A DNA stretch of 64,000 nucleotides from Bacteroidota bacterium (GCA_013285945.1 JABDGP010000004.1:1-64000), one strand, 5' to 3'. Positions 9,950 through 21,656 are shown, counted from the stretch's first letter. A program made the numbers and translations. Notes: generated by a model from the letters alone, not told the origin.

Positions 9950-11062
9950 TCAGAAGCTTTCTGCAAAACCCAGATAGAAGTAGCCAAGGTATTTAGGATC
10001 ACCCAAAGCATAATCCAGGCGAAGGTTGAGACGTTCTCTTTTGTTGACGGTTACGCGAATACCTCCGCCATAAGAATAATGCAGCCCCTCGAAATTCACT
10101 TCCGTGGGATTATACACTTTGCCAAGTCCTGCAAACGCCACAACTCCAATTCGTTTATACACAGGCATACGGTATTCGGCTTGGAATGCAGTAAGGTAAT
10201 TGTCACGGAAGCGGCCCCGGTAATATCCTCGCATGATGCGCGCACCGCCCAACTCAGAAAGCTCTTTGAATGGAGCATCGCCCCGAACGAAATTTCCAAA
10301 TAATTCGAAGGCTGCGATGTGCCTCGCCCTAGGAACAACATTAATGTATTTACGAAAGTCGATGAGCAGCCGATGGTAGTTGACGGTTCCGCCTAATGAT
10401 TTGGAGTACATAGAGTACCGAACATCCCAGAAGAACCCACTGCTCGGGTTAACAATATTATCGCGTTTATCCCATGTAAGCGTTGGCCCAAGCCCTATAG
10501 ATGACGATCCATTGTAACCTGTAATTTTTTCAGTGTCTAGCAATCTGCCTGGCCGTCGATGAACATTGTAATACTGAATTGCCCGAGCCTCCATTCCAAG
10601 AAAAAGTTTACGTTTCTTAAATACTTTACGGCCGATTTTATTTTCAAATGAGACCGCATCGTACATAATGGTATCGCGGTTGGATATTGGCGTTGCATTG
10701 CCTCGTCCAAAATAAAAATCCCGATAGTCGACCAAAGCTTGCCCAAGCCCTTCAATCAGGTAATTTTCTCCTTTAGTGAAAATAGTGTAGCGAGGTAATA
10801 TGATCAATTGCTGCCGGCTGGTGTAAAGAATCACTAATTCGGCATTGGAGGTACGGGTGGGTATGGTAGGATGCTGGTTTTTCCATAAGGCTACCGCCAA
10901 TGCTCCTACACTAAAGTGCGTTTCGGGAGAGTAGCCCAAAATTGGTAAAGTGATCCTGCGGGAGTTTTTTGCAGTGTCAGACCAAAAGCGGAATTGCTGA
11001 GCAACTGCCTGCGACGATAAAACTGCCAACAAGGAAACTCCTAATAATTTTTTAAAATTCAA
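9950..11062 (-). CDS. BamA/TamA (Omp85)-like outer-membrane surface antigen protein
   Basis: Signal peptide (MNFKKLLGVSLLAVLSSQAVAQ); GPTLTWDKRDNIVNPSSGFFWDVRYSMY, LGGARIMRGYYRGRFRDN, Omp85 barrel motifs. Confidence 0.8.
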   Translation of the reverse strand: MNFKKLLGVSLLAVLSSQAVAQQFRFWSDTAKNSRRITLPILGYSPETHFSVGALAVALWKNQHPTIPTRTSNAELVILYTSRQQLIILPRYTIFTKGENYLIEGLGQALVDYRDFYFGRGNATPISNRDTIMYDAVSFENKIGRKVFKKRKLFLGMEARAIQYYNVHRRPGRLLDTEKITGYNGSSSIGLGPTLTWDKRDNIVNPSSGFFWDVRYSMYSKSLGGTVNYHRLLIDFRKYINVVPRARHIAAFELFGNFVRGDAPFKELSELGGARIMRGYYRGRFRDNYLTAFQAEYRMPVYKRIGVVAFAGLGKVYNPTEVNFEGLHYSYGGGIRVTVNKRERLNLRLDYALGDPKYLGYFYLGFAESF

Positions 11063-11239
11063 GATGACAGCTTTTCAGGCCGCCAAATTATTCAAAAAGA
11101 ACTGAATACCAGTTTTCTTTTGAGAAATCAGAATTTTCAAAGTTTAGTCAACAGGGTTTTTAAAGCAGAACAAGATTCTGATAAGAACACGAGGTGCAGA
11201 TAATGAGCGAATTGCTCTGTACAAGACTCAATTCTTAGG

Positions 11240-12682
11240 CTATGCCGACATTCTCGACTTGAATTTCTTAGTTAATTCATCTACGCTGTTCTTGAAATTA
11301 GCGTCTACTTTCATCATGTCTTCCACCGATTCAAGGGCATGAATAACTGTACTATGATCGCGGCCACCAAAATTTTCACCGATCAGAGCCAATGTCAATT
11401 GCGTGTAACGTTTGCAAAAGTACATGGCGGTTTGACGAGGGATAACGAATTCACGCTTCTTCACTTTGCCTTTCATCTGATCCATTTCCACTTTGAAGAA
11501 ATCGGCTACTGTCTTTTGGATGTAATCTACGCTGACATCACTTTGAATTTCTTTAATGATGTTTTTTAATACTTCTTTCGCCAGATCCAGATCAATATTT
11601 TTCTTCAACAAGGTTGCGTGAAACAGAAGTGAATTGAGCACGCCTTCCATGTCGCGAAGGTTAGTATCTACGCTATACGCTAAGTATTCGGCGACTTCAG
11701 TAGGAATTTCAATCCCATCAGATTGCATTTTATTATTGATGATCGCGAGCTTGGTTTCGAAATCAGGCTCTTGTAAATCTGCAGTAAGGCCCCATTTAAA
11801 ACGTGAAAGCAAGCGCTCCTGAAATCCTTTTAGATCACGTGGAGGGCAATCGCTGGTCATAATGATCTGCTTGCCCGATTGATGAAGCTGATTAAAGATA
11901 TTGAAGAAAATCTCTTGGGTTTTTTCACGGCCCGCCAGAAACTGAACATCATCTAGAATAAGTAAATCCACCTGTAGGTAAAAATTTTGAAATTCCTGCA
12001 TTTTCAGATTTTGCAAAGCATTCAGGAACTGGTTGGTAAAATCATTTTGATCAACATACAAAACAACCTTGTCTGCCATGTTTTTTTTGATCTCATTGCC
12101 CACAGCTTGCACCAAATGAGTTTTGCCAACGCCCACACCGCCATAAAGCATCAATGGGTTGAATGATGTCGTACCGGGTTTTTTTGCGACTGCAACGCCC
12201 GCTGATCGCGCCAGGCGATTACAGTCACCTTCTACAAAATTTTCAAAAACGTAATTTGGGTTGAGTCTTGAGTTTACAGTACGCGGATCTAATGCTTTAT
12301 AGGCAAACGGAGAATACTCAGCATGCGAATGGCCATTACCATTTCCATTGGGTTGCTGGTTGTTATTTTTCTTATTACCGCTTCCGGTTGGATAGTTTAC
12401 TGTTAGCGACGGATTCTGTTGATTTCCGCTGTCTACGACTACTGAATACTCAAGGCGGCCATTTTCACCGAGCACCTGGCGCACCGCTTTTTTTAATACA
12501 GGAACATAATTCTCTTCAAGCCACTCGTAAAAAAACTGGGAAGGCACTTGTATGGTTAGCACATCGCCTTCTGTGCGTACCGGTGTGATTGGTTTAAACC
12601 ATGTATTGAAATTTTGCTCATCTACATGTTGCTTGATGATCTCAAGGCAATCAGTCCAAACGGTAGGGATTTCAACTTCCAT
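11240..12682 (-). CDS. dnaA: Chromosomal replication initiator protein DnaA
   Basis: LMLYGGVGVGKTHLVQAVGNEI Walker A, LLILDDVQFLAGREKTQEIFFNIFNQLHQSGKQIIMTSDCPP, GGRDHSTVIHAL DnaA signature; start MEVEIPTVWTDCLEIIKQ at 12682. Confidence 0.98.
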   Translation of the reverse strand: MEVEIPTVWTDCLEIIKQHVDEQNFNTWFKPITPVRTEGDVLTIQVPSQFFYEWLEENYVPVLKKAVRQVLGENGRLEYSVVVDSGNQQNPSLTVNYPTGSGNKKNNNQQPNGNGNGHSHAEYSPFAYKALDPRTVNSRLNPNYVFENFVEGDCNRLARSAGVAVAKKPGTTSFNPLMLYGGVGVGKTHLVQAVGNEIKKNMADKVVLYVDQNDFTNQFLNALQNLKMQEFQNFYLQVDLLILDDVQFLAGREKTQEIFFNIFNQLHQSGKQIIMTSDCPPRDLKGFQERLLSRFKWGLTADLQEPDFETKLAIINNKMQSDGIEIPTEVAEYLAYSVDTNLRDMEGVLNSLLFHATLLKKNIDLDLAKEVLKNIIKEIQSDVSVDYIQKTVADFFKVEMDQMKGKVKKREFVIPRQTAMYFCKRYTQLTLALIGENFGGRDHSTVIHALESVEDMMKVDANFKNSVDELTKKFKSRMSA

Positions 12683-12946
12683 TGAGTGAGTATCTGAGGT
12701 TAGAGTTTTTTTCGCTTTTTTTTGAGAAAGGGAGACAAAGGTGTAAAAAAAATGAAGAACAAAAAATAAATTTTCGTCTTGAGTTTCTTGTCTTTTTTTC
12801 AGTTTAAAAACGAGACAGGAAGATACCGAATCCACTGAAATTTCAAGGAGTCAGGTAAGAAAAAATAATTTTTTATTATTAAATAAGATTTGATTTTTTT
12901 AATGCGCTTTAAAAACGAAACTTGAATCGTTATTTCAATCTGTTCA

Positions 12947-14014
12947 ATGGAAGAAAATAATTTTCTAAAAGATTTCGCTGCGCACACTGTCCGTGATTGG
13001 GAAAAAGTGGCCCAGCAAGAGCTAGGAGATAAGAATCCGTGGGAAAGCTTATCAAATAACAAGGTTGGCGTTATTATTAAACCTTACTATGATGACAGTG
13101 ATGCAGTAACTGAAAATGAAATCAGCTTCAATCGTGATGTAGCAGGCTGGCAAAATATTCCTAAAGTATCCGTCAGCAGTGAGATAAATGCTAATAAAGC
13201 AGCATTGATGCATTTAAACGCAGGCGCTGATGGTATCTGGTTTGAAATTCAATCGAATCAAATCGATTTTGATGTGCTGCTCAAAAATATTGAATTGCCC
13301 TTTTGCATGGTTTTTTTCAGCATTAGCAATGATTCAACCTTAATAACTGAGTCATTAGCTTCATTCATTGAAAAAAAAGGATGGCAACAGGAAATTACGG
13401 GCGCAATCTTATCGGAGAGCTTCAATGAAAACTTGACACAAATGGTTGGCTGTAAAAAATTCAGAGCTAATGGAATCATTGTCAAGGAAAACAAAAATGT
13501 TGTTGATGAAATTGTGGATAGTTTGTTAACGGCTGTGGATATCATTGAAGGATTGAAAAGTAGAAATTTCTCAGCTGATGAAGCTTTTCTTTCGATTGCT
13601 TTTTCAATTTCAGTGAATGCCGATTTTTTCGTTTCAATTGCCAAAATACGAGCACTGAAAAATCTATGGATCACACTTCAGGAAGCGTATCAGATAAAAA
13701 AACCTTCATTTGCTTTTATTCAGGCTTATTCCAAAAAGTGGAATTTGGAAAGCTATCAGCCTCACGGCAACATGTTAAAGCAAACTACTGCGGCTATGGC
13801 AGCTGCAATAGCAGGATGTGAGGTGATTACAGTAGAGCCTGAAGAAATGGAGAGCCCGATGATGCAACGCATAGCGCGAAATGTTCCTTCAATGCTGTTC
13901 GAAGAATCTCATCTTTCAAAAGTTAATGATCCGCTGGCCGGTTCGTTTTATATTGAATCACTCACGCATGAAATCGCGGCCCAGGCCTGGAAAAAAATTC
14001 AACAGTATTCATGA
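12947..14014 (+). CDS. mutA: Methylmalonyl-CoA mutase small subunit (MutA), short form
   Basis: TIM-barrel similarity to MCM ([44 protein letters not shown]); overlaps mutB start by ATGA. Confidence 0.85.
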   Translation: MEENNFLKDFAAHTVRDWEKVAQQELGDKNPWESLSNNKVGVIIKPYYDDSDAVTENEISFNRDVAGWQNIPKVSVSSEINANKAALMHLNAGADGIWFEIQSNQIDFDVLLKNIELPFCMVFFSISNDSTLITESLASFIEKKGWQQEITGAILSESFNENLTQMVGCKKFRANGIIVKENKNVVDEIVDSLLTAVDIIEGLKSRNFSADEAFLSIAFSISVNADFFVSIAKIRALKNLWITLQEAYQIKKPSFAFIQAYSKKWNLESYQPHGNMLKQTTAAMAAAIAGCEVITVEPEEMESPMMQRIARNVPSMLFEESHLSKVNDPLAGSFYIESLTHEIAAQAWKKIQQYS

Positions 14015-16128
14015 CCCCCGATTTTTCCAAAATAGAATATAAGCCAACACGCGCAGTTATTAATTCAAATGCCGAGCACTGGCTTACTCCGGAAACATTT
14101 TTGGTCAAGCCTTCTATTGATGAAACCGATCTTAAAAACCTTTCACTAAAGAAATTTACTGCAGGGCTTCCGCCATTTTTGCGCGGACCGTATGCCACCA
14201 TGTATTCAGTACGGCCATGGACGATTAGGCAATACGCCGGTTTCTCAACGGCCAAAGACTCGAATGCATTTTATCGTAGAAATCTTGCAGCTGGGCAAAA
14301 AGGCTTATCTGTAGCATTTGATCTGGCTACCCATCGCGGTTATGACTCAGATCATCCTCGCGTAGCCGGCGATGTAGGTAAGGCAGGTGTTGCGATAGAT
14401 TCGGTACTCGACATGAGAATTTTGTTTGATCAGATTCCTCTGGATCAAATGTCAGTGTCGATGACGATGAACGGAGCTGTCATTCCTATCCTTGCTTTTT
14501 ATATTGTTGCAGCCGAAGAGCAAGGGGTGAAACCTAATCAACTTAACGGCACCATTCAAAACGACATCCTTAAAGAGTTCATGGTGCGCAATACATACAT
14601 TTATCCGCCGGCGCCTTCGATGCGTATTGTGGCTGATATTTTTTCGTATTGCTCCAGGCACATGCCAAAGTTCAACAGCATTAGCATCAGTGGTTATCAC
14701 ATGCACGAAGCGGGAGCGCCAGCGCATATTGAACTTGCCTATACGCTCGCCGATGGACTTGAATATATCCGGGCCGGATTAAAAGCGGGCATTGCTATTG
14801 ATGATTTCGCTCCGCGATTGTCTTTTTTTTGGGGCATTGGAATGAATTTTTTTATGGAGGTAGCAAAAATGCGCGCCGGCCGCTTGCTGTGGTCGAAACT
14901 CGTAAAATCGTTCAATCCGAAAAATGAAAAATCAATGGCGTTACGTACGCATTGCCAGACGAGCGGCTGGAGTTTGACTGCTCAAGATCCATATAATAAC
15001 GTTACCAGGACGTGCATCGAAGGGATGGCTGCGGTACTTGGGGGTACGCAATCATTGCATACAAACTCATTGGACGAAGCAATTGCATTACCGACTGATT
15101 TTTCTGCACGCATAGCGCGTAACACACAGCTCTATTTGCAAAAAGAAACAGGTATCACGCAAGTTGTGGATCCATTAGGCGGCTCCTATTATGTTGAATT
15201 CTTGACTGAGCAACTTGCCAATAAGGCATGGGCGTTGATTGAAGAAGTGGAAGCTCTGGGAGGCATGACGAAAGCTATTGAACGTGGATTGCCAAAATTA
15301 AAAATCGAAGAAGCTGCTGCTGCCAAGCAAGCCCGAATCGATGCGGGTGATGAAGTCATTGTAGGAGTGAACAAATATCTCACAGACGAAAAACCCGATT
15401 TTGAAATTCTTGAAGTGGATAATACAGCTGTGCGCCTCGAACAAATTGAGCGGCTTGAAAAGTTAAAGCGTGAACGTGATAATGTAACTACGCAAAATGC
15501 CCTCACGGCAATAGAAATCGTAGCGCGCGGAAATGGAAATTTACTGGAAGCCGCGATTGTTGCGGCACGAGCACGAGCTACACTTGGGGAAATATCGATG
15601 GCCATGGAGAAGGTTTTTGGTAGATACAAGGCAACCATTCAAACGGTTTCTGGTGTATATTCGGGTGCAATGAAAAACAGAAAAGAGCTTGAGGAAGTAC
15701 AAAAACTCTCCGACCGTTTTGCAAAGAAAGATGGCCGCAGGCCTCGCATATTGGTAGCGAAAGTGGGGCAAGATGGTCATGATCGCGGTGCGAAAGTTAT
15801 TGCTACAGGTTTTGCTGATTTGGGTTTTGATGTCGATATCGGGCCACTCTTTCAAACTCCGGCCGAGGTAGCAAAGCAAGCAATTGAAAATGATGTACAT
15901 GTAGTAGGAGCGAGCAGTCTCGCCGGCGGGCATAAAACTCTGGTTCCGGAATTAATCAACGAACTAAAAAAGATTGGCAGGCCTGATATTTTGGTGGTTG
16001 CGGGAGGCGTGATTCCTCAGCAGGATTATGATTTTTTATATAAGGCCGGTGTTGCAGGAATTTTCGGACCTGGAACTTCTGTGGCGCAAGCTGCTAAAAT
16101 GATTTTGGAGAAGATGATTGCAAAGTAA
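14011..16128 (+). CDS. mutB: Methylmalonyl-CoA mutase large subunit
   Basis: [66 protein letters not shown]12-binding [32 protein letters not shown]. Confidence 0.97.
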   Translation: MTPDFSKIEYKPTRAVINSNAEHWLTPETFLVKPSIDETDLKNLSLKKFTAGLPPFLRGPYATMYSVRPWTIRQYAGFSTAKDSNAFYRRNLAAGQKGLSVAFDLATHRGYDSDHPRVAGDVGKAGVAIDSVLDMRILFDQIPLDQMSVSMTMNGAVIPILAFYIVAAEEQGVKPNQLNGTIQNDILKEFMVRNTYIYPPAPSMRIVADIFSYCSRHMPKFNSISISGYHMHEAGAPAHIELAYTLADGLEYIRAGLKAGIAIDDFAPRLSFFWGIGMNFFMEVAKMRAGRLLWSKLVKSFNPKNEKSMALRTHCQTSGWSLTAQDPYNNVTRTCIEGMAAVLGGTQSLHTNSLDEAIALPTDFSARIARNTQLYLQKETGITQVVDPLGGSYYVEFLTEQLANKAWALIEEVEALGGMTKAIERGLPKLKIEEAAAAKQARIDAGDEVIVGVNKYLTDEKPDFEILEVDNTAVRLEQIERLEKLKRERDNVTTQNALTAIEIVARGNGNLLEAAIVAARARATLGEISMAMEKVFGRYKATIQTVSGVYSGAMKNRKELEEVQKLSDRFAKKDGRRPRILVAKVGQDGHDRGAKVIATGFADLGFDVDIGPLFQTPAEVAKQAIENDVHVVGASSLAGGHKTLVPELINELKKIGRPDILVVAGGVIPQQDYDFLYKAGVAGIFGPGTSVAQAAKMILEKMIAK

Positions 16129-16130
16129 AA

Positions 16131-18074
16131 TCAGCTGGAACCTGTTGGAACCGTAAAATAAAAAGTTGACCCTTTGCCCTCAATACTTTCTACACCAATA
16201 GTCCCTCCATTCTTTTCAACAAAATCCTTGCAAAGAACTAGCCCCAACCCCGTTCCTTTTTCTTGGGCTGTTCCAAGGGTAGAGTGTTTAGTGCCGATTT
16301 TGAAGAGCCTCTGTATTGCGGCTTCACTCATCCCCACACCTGTATCTTCAACTGAAACGCGAAGCTGTCTCTCGGCGGGCTCAACTTTCAATGTGATCTT
16401 GCCGCCCTCGGGCGTAAACTTAATTGCGTTCGATATCAGATTTCTAACTACTGTGTTGATGGAGTTGTGGTGAGCTTTCACTGGCAACGAGGCAGCATTG
16501 TCATTAACGATCGTGATCTTTTTATTTTCTGCCAGACCCTTGAGCAAATCTTGGTTCTCCTTTAAAACTATTGCCAGATCGAAAGCTTCGGGTTTAAAAT
16601 CGATGTTGCCCGATTGTGAGCGTCCCCATTCAAGAAGATTTTCCAATAGGGTAAACAAATTCTTCAACGACTTGTCAAGATCAAGCGAAAGCATCTTTAT
16701 TTCATCTTTTGTCAGACTGTCAGTATGATGCAATAACAAAGTAGAAAACGCAGTTAGCGAATTGAGCGGCCCCTTTAAATCGTGACCAATAATGGAGAAG
16801 AGTTTGTCCTTAGTGTCATTAATTTCCTGCAGCTTTCGATTCGATCTCCGTTTTAAAAAGTAGAGATACAAAACCAGTAAACTGATTACCATACCTAAGG
16901 CAATAAGAAGAAAAAGGAAATTTCTCAGCTTGGTCTGCGCTTCAATTACTTTTTCGCGTTGGGTGCGATCAAGTTCCAGCTTGTCAATCTCACCCTCCTT
17001 CTTTTTCATCTGATATCGATTCTGTGTTTCCAGCAGCTGGCGCTCGTTTTTTTCGTTTTGGATAAAATCCAGAATTCCCAGTGATGATTCTTTAGATTCA
17101 AGCGCCTTTTTATAATCTTTCAACTCTTTATAACACTGGCTCAGGTATTCGTAAGTTTTTAGTGTTTGTTCCTGATCATGTACTTCACGACTGGCCTGTA
17201 GCGCTAGTTCGAGGTTAGCAATAGCTCTTTTATAATCTTTCTTGGCAATGTATAGTGCACCTACGCTATTGTATGACTCAGCAAGACCCGATTCATCTTT
17301 TAATTTCTGCCGAATTTCAAGAGCAGCCACATGGTTGGCCAGCGAGCGCTCATAATTTTTTGTCGAGCGATACAACTCACCAATGTCATTGAGTGACATT
17401 GCCTCTTTGCTTTTGTCGTGAATAGATCTTCGAATGGTCAACGCTTCTTTGTGTGATTGGAGCGCTTCTTTGTATTTTTTTTGCCGGGTAAGTAATTGAC
17501 CCAGATGAAAAAGTGCATCCGCCTCCTGTGCCCGTAATTCCAATTGCCGTGAATAGATGAGTAATTGACGGTAATCATCGAAAGCTTCATCAATATTTCC
17601 GTGCGCTGCATTCACTTGGCCGGCTTCATTCAAAATCAATGAACGCATTAGCAGGTCGTCATCATTGGCATCAAGCGCCTCAGCTTCTTTCAAGAAATCA
17701 GCGCTTTTATAATAATCGCCTACAGCTTCAAATACTCGTGACATGGCGATGTAAGTAAAAATCTTTTCCCGATGAAGCCCAAGTGAGTCTTCTAACGTGA
17801 GCGACCGGATCAGCCAGCCCAAAGCTTGCTCATAATCATTGACGCGGGTGAGGTGAAGAACTCCAAGCTCAATCAATGTTCGCACTTCTCCTTCCTGATC
17901 GTGAGTTTCCAGTGCATTAAGCCTTTTTAGTTCGGCAACGCGCCGCTCTTCATCAATCGGTTTATTTTTTGGAATGATAAATAAATCTTCAAACCAGCGA
18001 ACGTCAGCATCGTTCTGGGCGGTAATTGCACCGCTGCTCAGCAACAATACCATAAATGCAAAAAATACTTTCAT
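16131..18074 (-). CDS. TPR-repeat sensor histidine kinase
   Basis: Signal peptide, multiple TPRs, TM, H-box SIIGHDLKGPLNSL, N-box NLISNAIKFTPEGG, G-boxes DTGVGM / GTGLGLVL. Confidence 0.93.
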   Translation of the reverse strand: MKVFFAFMVLLLSSGAITAQNDADVRWFEDLFIIPKNKPIDEERRVAELKRLNALETHDQEGEVRTLIELGVLHLTRVNDYEQALGWLIRSLTLEDSLGLHREKIFTYIAMSRVFEAVGDYYKSADFLKEAEALDANDDDLLMRSLILNEAGQVNAAHGNIDEAFDDYRQLLIYSRQLELRAQEADALFHLGQLLTRQKKYKEALQSHKEALTIRRSIHDKSKEAMSLNDIGELYRSTKNYERSLANHVAALEIRQKLKDESGLAESYNSVGALYIAKKDYKRAIANLELALQASREVHDQEQTLKTYEYLSQCYKELKDYKKALESKESSLGILDFIQNEKNERQLLETQNRYQMKKKEGEIDKLELDRTQREKVIEAQTKLRNFLFLLIALGMVISLLVLYLYFLKRRSNRKLQEINDTKDKLFSIIGHDLKGPLNSLTAFSTLLLHHTDSLTKDEIKMLSLDLDKSLKNLFTLLENLLEWGRSQSGNIDFKPEAFDLAIVLKENQDLLKGLAENKKITIVNDNAASLPVKAHHNSINTVVRNLISNAIKFTPEGGKITLKVEPAERQLRVSVEDTGVGMSEAAIQRLFKIGTKHSTLGTAQEKGTGLGLVLCKDFVEKNGGTIGVESIEGKGSTFYFTVPTGSS

Positions 18075-18198
18075 GAAGGAAAATACATTATGATATCCTC
18101 AAAGGTGAGGAAAAGGGTGAGCACAAGAAAAGAAACTTGAAAAGAAATCTTACATCCTTTCAAGTTTCACGAAAGTAATAGCAAATGATATTTCCCTA

Positions 18199-18609
18199 TT
18201 ACACTAACTGTGCGTCAGACGAAATAGGCGCGCTGATAATCTTAGAGATCAAACAATTTTGTTCTGCACCTTTCACGATCCCGGCAAATTGTTCTGCTGA
18301 AATATTCGGAATTTTTCCTTTGATGGAAAGATGAACTCCCGTGATGGCAAGACCTTCAAGTGTTACCGCGGCAACCGTATCAAGCGCTGTTGCTGTAAAA
18401 CCGCCCTGGCCAAGAAGGCTACTCACGGCCATGGTAAAGCAGCCCGCATGAGCCGCGGCAAGCAGTTCCTCGGGGTTTGTACCCGCTCCGTTTTCGAAAC
18501 GGGTGTTAAATGAATATTGCGTTTTATTCAATACTGTACTTTGCGTGGAGAGATTTCCTTTGCCGGCTTTCAAATCTCCTTCCCAGTGTGCTGATGCTGT
18601 CCGTTTCAT
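18199..18609 (-). CDS. OsmC-family peroxiredoxin / organic hydroperoxide resistance protein
   Basis: MKRTASAHWEGDLKAGKGNLST, GTNPEELLAAAHAGCFTMAVS conserved Cys motif of OsmC. Confidence 0.92.
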   Translation of the reverse strand: MKRTASAHWEGDLKAGKGNLSTQSTVLNKTQYSFNTRFENGAGTNPEELLAAAHAGCFTMAVSSLLGQGGFTATALDTVAAVTLEGLAITGVHLSIKGKIPNISAEQFAGIVKGAEQNCLISKIISAPISSDAQLV

Positions 18610-18691
18610 AATTGGTGTTGTTAATGGTTTGACGTGTAACTAATTAATTCTAAATAAGGTTTCCAGGTGATTCGATATCTTCAAGTTGTTT

Positions 18692-19432
18692 TCAAAGTCC
18701 CTTTATACTCATTCCTCCATCTACCATAATGTTTTGCCCGGTGATGTAACTCGCTTTGTCCATTGCAAGAAATGCAACAATACTTGCCACTTCTTCGGGC
18801 TGACCAACACGGGCCATCGGAGTGCGTGCAAGAATTTTTTCAAGGCGATCAGGTTGTGAAAGGACGCTTTCAGTTAATGGAGTTTCAATATACCAAGGCG
18901 AAACCGAGTTGACACGAATGTGAAACGGTGCCCATTCAGCTGCGAGGTGACGCGAAAGCTGAATGATCGCTGCTTTTGTCATTCCGTAAGGCGGACCGGT
19001 TTGAAGATCAAATGTGCCGGCCACTGAAGCAATATTAACCACACTGGCATTGCCCGATTCCTTTAATAATGGAAAAAACTGACGTGTAATTTCTGTGAGG
19101 CTGAACAGGTTGACTTCAAAAAGCTGACGGTATTCTGCTTCGTTGTAGTCAATAAATTTCTTGCGAACATTTGTCCCGACATTATTTACCAATACATCGA
19201 GCTTGCCCCAATCTTCTTTCACCTTTTGCGTCAATTTTTTTCTAAACTCAGTATCTGACACATCGCCTTCAAGCGTGGTTAGCTTTGATGAATTGTCAAT
19301 TTTAAAATTCTTGACACTGCGCGCTACGATCAGCACTTCTGCACCCAGTTCTAAAAACTCTTTTGTAATAGACTGCCCGATGCCCTTGGTGCCACCTGTC
19401 ACCAACACCTTTTTATTTTGTAATGACCACAT
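18692..19432 (-). CDS. SDR-family oxidoreductase
   Basis: [27 protein letters not shown] catalytic motif ([11 protein letters not shown]), C-terminal [11 protein letters not shown]. Confidence 0.93.
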   Translation of the reverse strand: MWSLQNKKVLVTGGTKGIGQSITKEFLELGAEVLIVARSVKNFKIDNSSKLTTLEGDVSDTEFRKKLTQKVKEDWGKLDVLVNNVGTNVRKKFIDYNEAEYRQLFEVNLFSLTEITRQFFPLLKESGNASVVNIASVAGTFDLQTGPPYGMTKAAIIQLSRHLAAEWAPFHIRVNSVSPWYIETPLTESVLSQPDRLEKILARTPMARVGQPEEVASIVAFLAMDKASYITGQNIMVDGGMSIKGL

Positions 19433-19546
19433 AAATGAATTTAAAATCCTTTCAAATAAGGAAAAAACAGCGCAATTATACTTGCTCTAAAATTGGTCAA
19501 TAATTATTGAAATGAAAACAGTAGTTTTCTGTAAAAGAACAAGCTG

Positions 19547-20722
19547 ATGAAATCACTCCAGGAGCGGATCAAAGAATTCAATTCGGATCGGCAACAGCCA
19601 ACACTCGCAAGGAAATACAAACTCATGGCAGATAATGAGTTTACTTTCTTTCGCGCTACCTGCCATTTGTTTTATGAAGACCTAAGCTCTGATCCGGCCT
19701 TGGCTCAAGGCCCGCTGGTTTGGAGTTGTGGTGATCTTCACCTCGAAAACTTTGGAAGTTATCGTGCCGCCAATGGCCTGGTTTATTTTGATATCAACGA
19801 CTTTGACGAAGCGATGCTCGCGCCTGCCTCGTGGGAACTCACCCGCTTTCTTTGCAGCATTGGCATGGCCTCTGATCTTTGGAAATATTCAGCCAAGGAA
19901 GCTGAGGCATTGATGATTCTCGTAGTAAAAGCTTACACTAATCAATTGGCTGGCGGAAAGGCTTATGCTATCGAACGGGAGACTAGCCCGACACTAATTC
20001 AGGAATTTTTTGAATTGGCAGAAAGGCAAAAGGAGAAAGCAATGGTTAAGGCCCGGGTAGACAAAAAAAAAGAAAGACTAAAAATCATTACCGACAAAAC
20101 GCTGCTGCTAGAAAAAGAAATTCAAAAGCAGATAAAAACTGAGGTGAACGATTTCTTGAATGAACATTACGGTTACCTGAAAGTCATAGATTCAGCGTTT
20201 CGGATTGCCGGCACAGGAAGTTTAGGAGTGAAACGCTACGTGCTTTTGGTGGAAGACTCTCGGCAAGAACGTTTACGATTGCTTGACATCAAACGGGCTA
20301 TGCCCTCCTCGCTGGCACCATATTTAAAATCACGTCAGCCCAAGTGGACTTCTGACGCTGAACGAATTGTAACAGTTCAGGACTTCATGCAGTATGCGCC
20401 TCCCCGGTTTATGGGCACCCTTTCTGTTGATAATGAAAAATATGTACTAAAACAATTGCAGCCCAGTGCTCAGAAAATTGATCACACTCTTTGTCATAAA
20501 AAAATGAAGAATGTTGAGACTGTCATGACGACGATGGCTCAGGCGCTTGCTTCTGCACAAATTCGAAGCACATCTCGCAAAGGTTCGGCCGACGTAGAAG
20601 AATTAATGAAGTTTTCTGTCAATTCACTTTGGCAAACTCAGGTGGTTAGTACTGCCATTGCGTATGTTTCTGTGATGAAGAGTTACTTTAAAGAATACCG
20701 GAAGTTGTATAAGGAAAAATGA
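19547..20722 (+). CDS. DUF2252 domain-containing protein
   Basis: WSCGDLHLENFGSYRAANGLVYFDINDFDEA, a hallmark of the DUF2252 kinase-like fold. Confidence 0.85.
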   Translation: MKSLQERIKEFNSDRQQPTLARKYKLMADNEFTFFRATCHLFYEDLSSDPALAQGPLVWSCGDLHLENFGSYRAANGLVYFDINDFDEAMLAPASWELTRFLCSIGMASDLWKYSAKEAEALMILVVKAYTNQLAGGKAYAIERETSPTLIQEFFELAERQKEKAMVKARVDKKKERLKIITDKTLLLEKEIQKQIKTEVNDFLNEHYGYLKVIDSAFRIAGTGSLGVKRYVLLVEDSRQERLRLLDIKRAMPSSLAPYLKSRQPKWTSDAERIVTVQDFMQYAPPRFMGTLSVDNEKYVLKQLQPSAQKIDHTLCHKKMKNVETVMTTMAQALASAQIRSTSRKGSADVEELMKFSVNSLWQTQVVSTAIAYVSVMKSYFKEYRKLYKEK

Positions 20723-20729
20723 GATGGAT

Positions 20730-21092
20730 TTATTTGCTCTCTTTTCGTTCAACTAGCAGAAACCAATCTTTGTCCGTTTGCAAGTAACCTTGCTCGTAAC
20801 AAAAATGATACACAGCACCCTCTTTCGTTTTGTAGAGACTTGTTAAATAATGGAAGTCAAAACCTTTCTCCATTAGTTTTTCCCGATGGACCTTCGTTTT
20901 TCCCGAAGGGTTTAGCTCTAAAAGTATTCGCCTGTTTTTGCGTAAGGCGTTATTTGTATTACGAACAAGATTGGTATTGTCGCTGTTCAGCCGGTTGTTG
21001 TAGGATATTCGGCACTGGTCGGAGCAAAACTTTTTATCGGCACGTCCTCTGATCTTATCGCCACACTCGAGGCATTTCTTTTCCACTGTCAT
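20730..21092 (-). CDS. Zinc-ribbon small protein of unknown function
   Basis: N-terminal CLECGDKIRGRADKKFCSDQC zinc ribbon; 120 aa; Bacteroidetes-like composition. Confidence 0.7.
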   Translation of the reverse strand: MTVEKKCLECGDKIRGRADKKFCSDQCRISYNNRLNSDNTNLVRNTNNALRKNRRILLELNPSGKTKVHREKLMEKGFDFHYLTSLYKTKEGAVYHFCYEQGYLQTDKDWFLLVERKESK

Positions 21093-21131
21093 TTTTACTA
21101 TCCGGTTTTGAAAATAAGGCTTGGCGCTCCT

Positions 21132-21656
21132 TTATTTTTTGCAGGAGTTGTCTTCCATCACACTCATTCCTCCTGCCATGTTTGTAATATCGGTGAAGCC
21201 TTTCTGTGTAAGCAAATAACTGGCTTGCGGACTCCGGTGGCTGTGTGAGCAATAGACAATGATTTCCTTATTCTTAAATTTATTTAACTCGGCAGCACGA
21301 CCCTCAAGTTCTTGAATAGGTATGTTGATAGCATTTTTTAGACTGCCAAAATTTGGCTCCGCTTTTCCATCAAACTCTTCTTTGGTTCTGACATCCAATA
21401 AAACAACCCTTGGATGACTGGCGATGTACGCGCAGATTTTTCCTGGCTCAATTGTTTTGAAAACAACTGTAGATTTTTTGACTAAAGCCATTTGACAATG
21501 CTGACATTGCCCCGGTTTGTTATAGTCCGCTTTATCACAGTCGCGACCACAAGGCAAGCAGGCATATAGCTCTGATTTCGCTGTTGTTTGCGAAAATGCT
21601 GAGGTGCAAATCAGCAACGCGAGAAATAAAACAGGTTTTTGAATTAGCTTTTTCAT
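21132..21656 (-). CDS. Rhodanese-like protein with N-terminal heavy-metal-binding (Cys-rich) domain
   Basis: Signal peptide; YACLPCGRDCDKADYNKPGQCQHCQMALVKK; rhodanese VVLLDVRTKEEFDG and VYCSHSHRSPQASYLL active-site Cys loop. Confidence 0.85.
   Translation of the reverse strand: MKKLIQKPVLFLALLICTSAFSQTTAKSELYACLPCGRDCDKADYNKPGQCQHCQMALVKKSTVVFKTIEPGKICAYIASHPRVVLLDVRTKEEFDGKAEPNFGSLKNAINIPIQELEGRAAELNKFKNKEIIVYCSHSHRSPQASYLLTQKGFTDITNMAGGMSVMEDNSCKK

Noticed and set aside
9881-10303. 140-aa plus-strand ORF overlapping the Omp85-like gene
   Set aside because: Antisense to a conserved barrel protein; no start context or family signal.
12683-12946. AT-rich dnaA upstream region as possible oriC
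   Set aside because: No cluster of TTATCCACA-like DnaA boxes found by eye; only isolated one-mismatch hits inside genes. GC-skew over the whole chromosome would be needed.
16131-18074. TPR kinase proposed as PorY, the partner of porX
   Set aside because: Only proximity (~6 kb) supports it; PorY identity cannot be assigned from sequence inspection alone.
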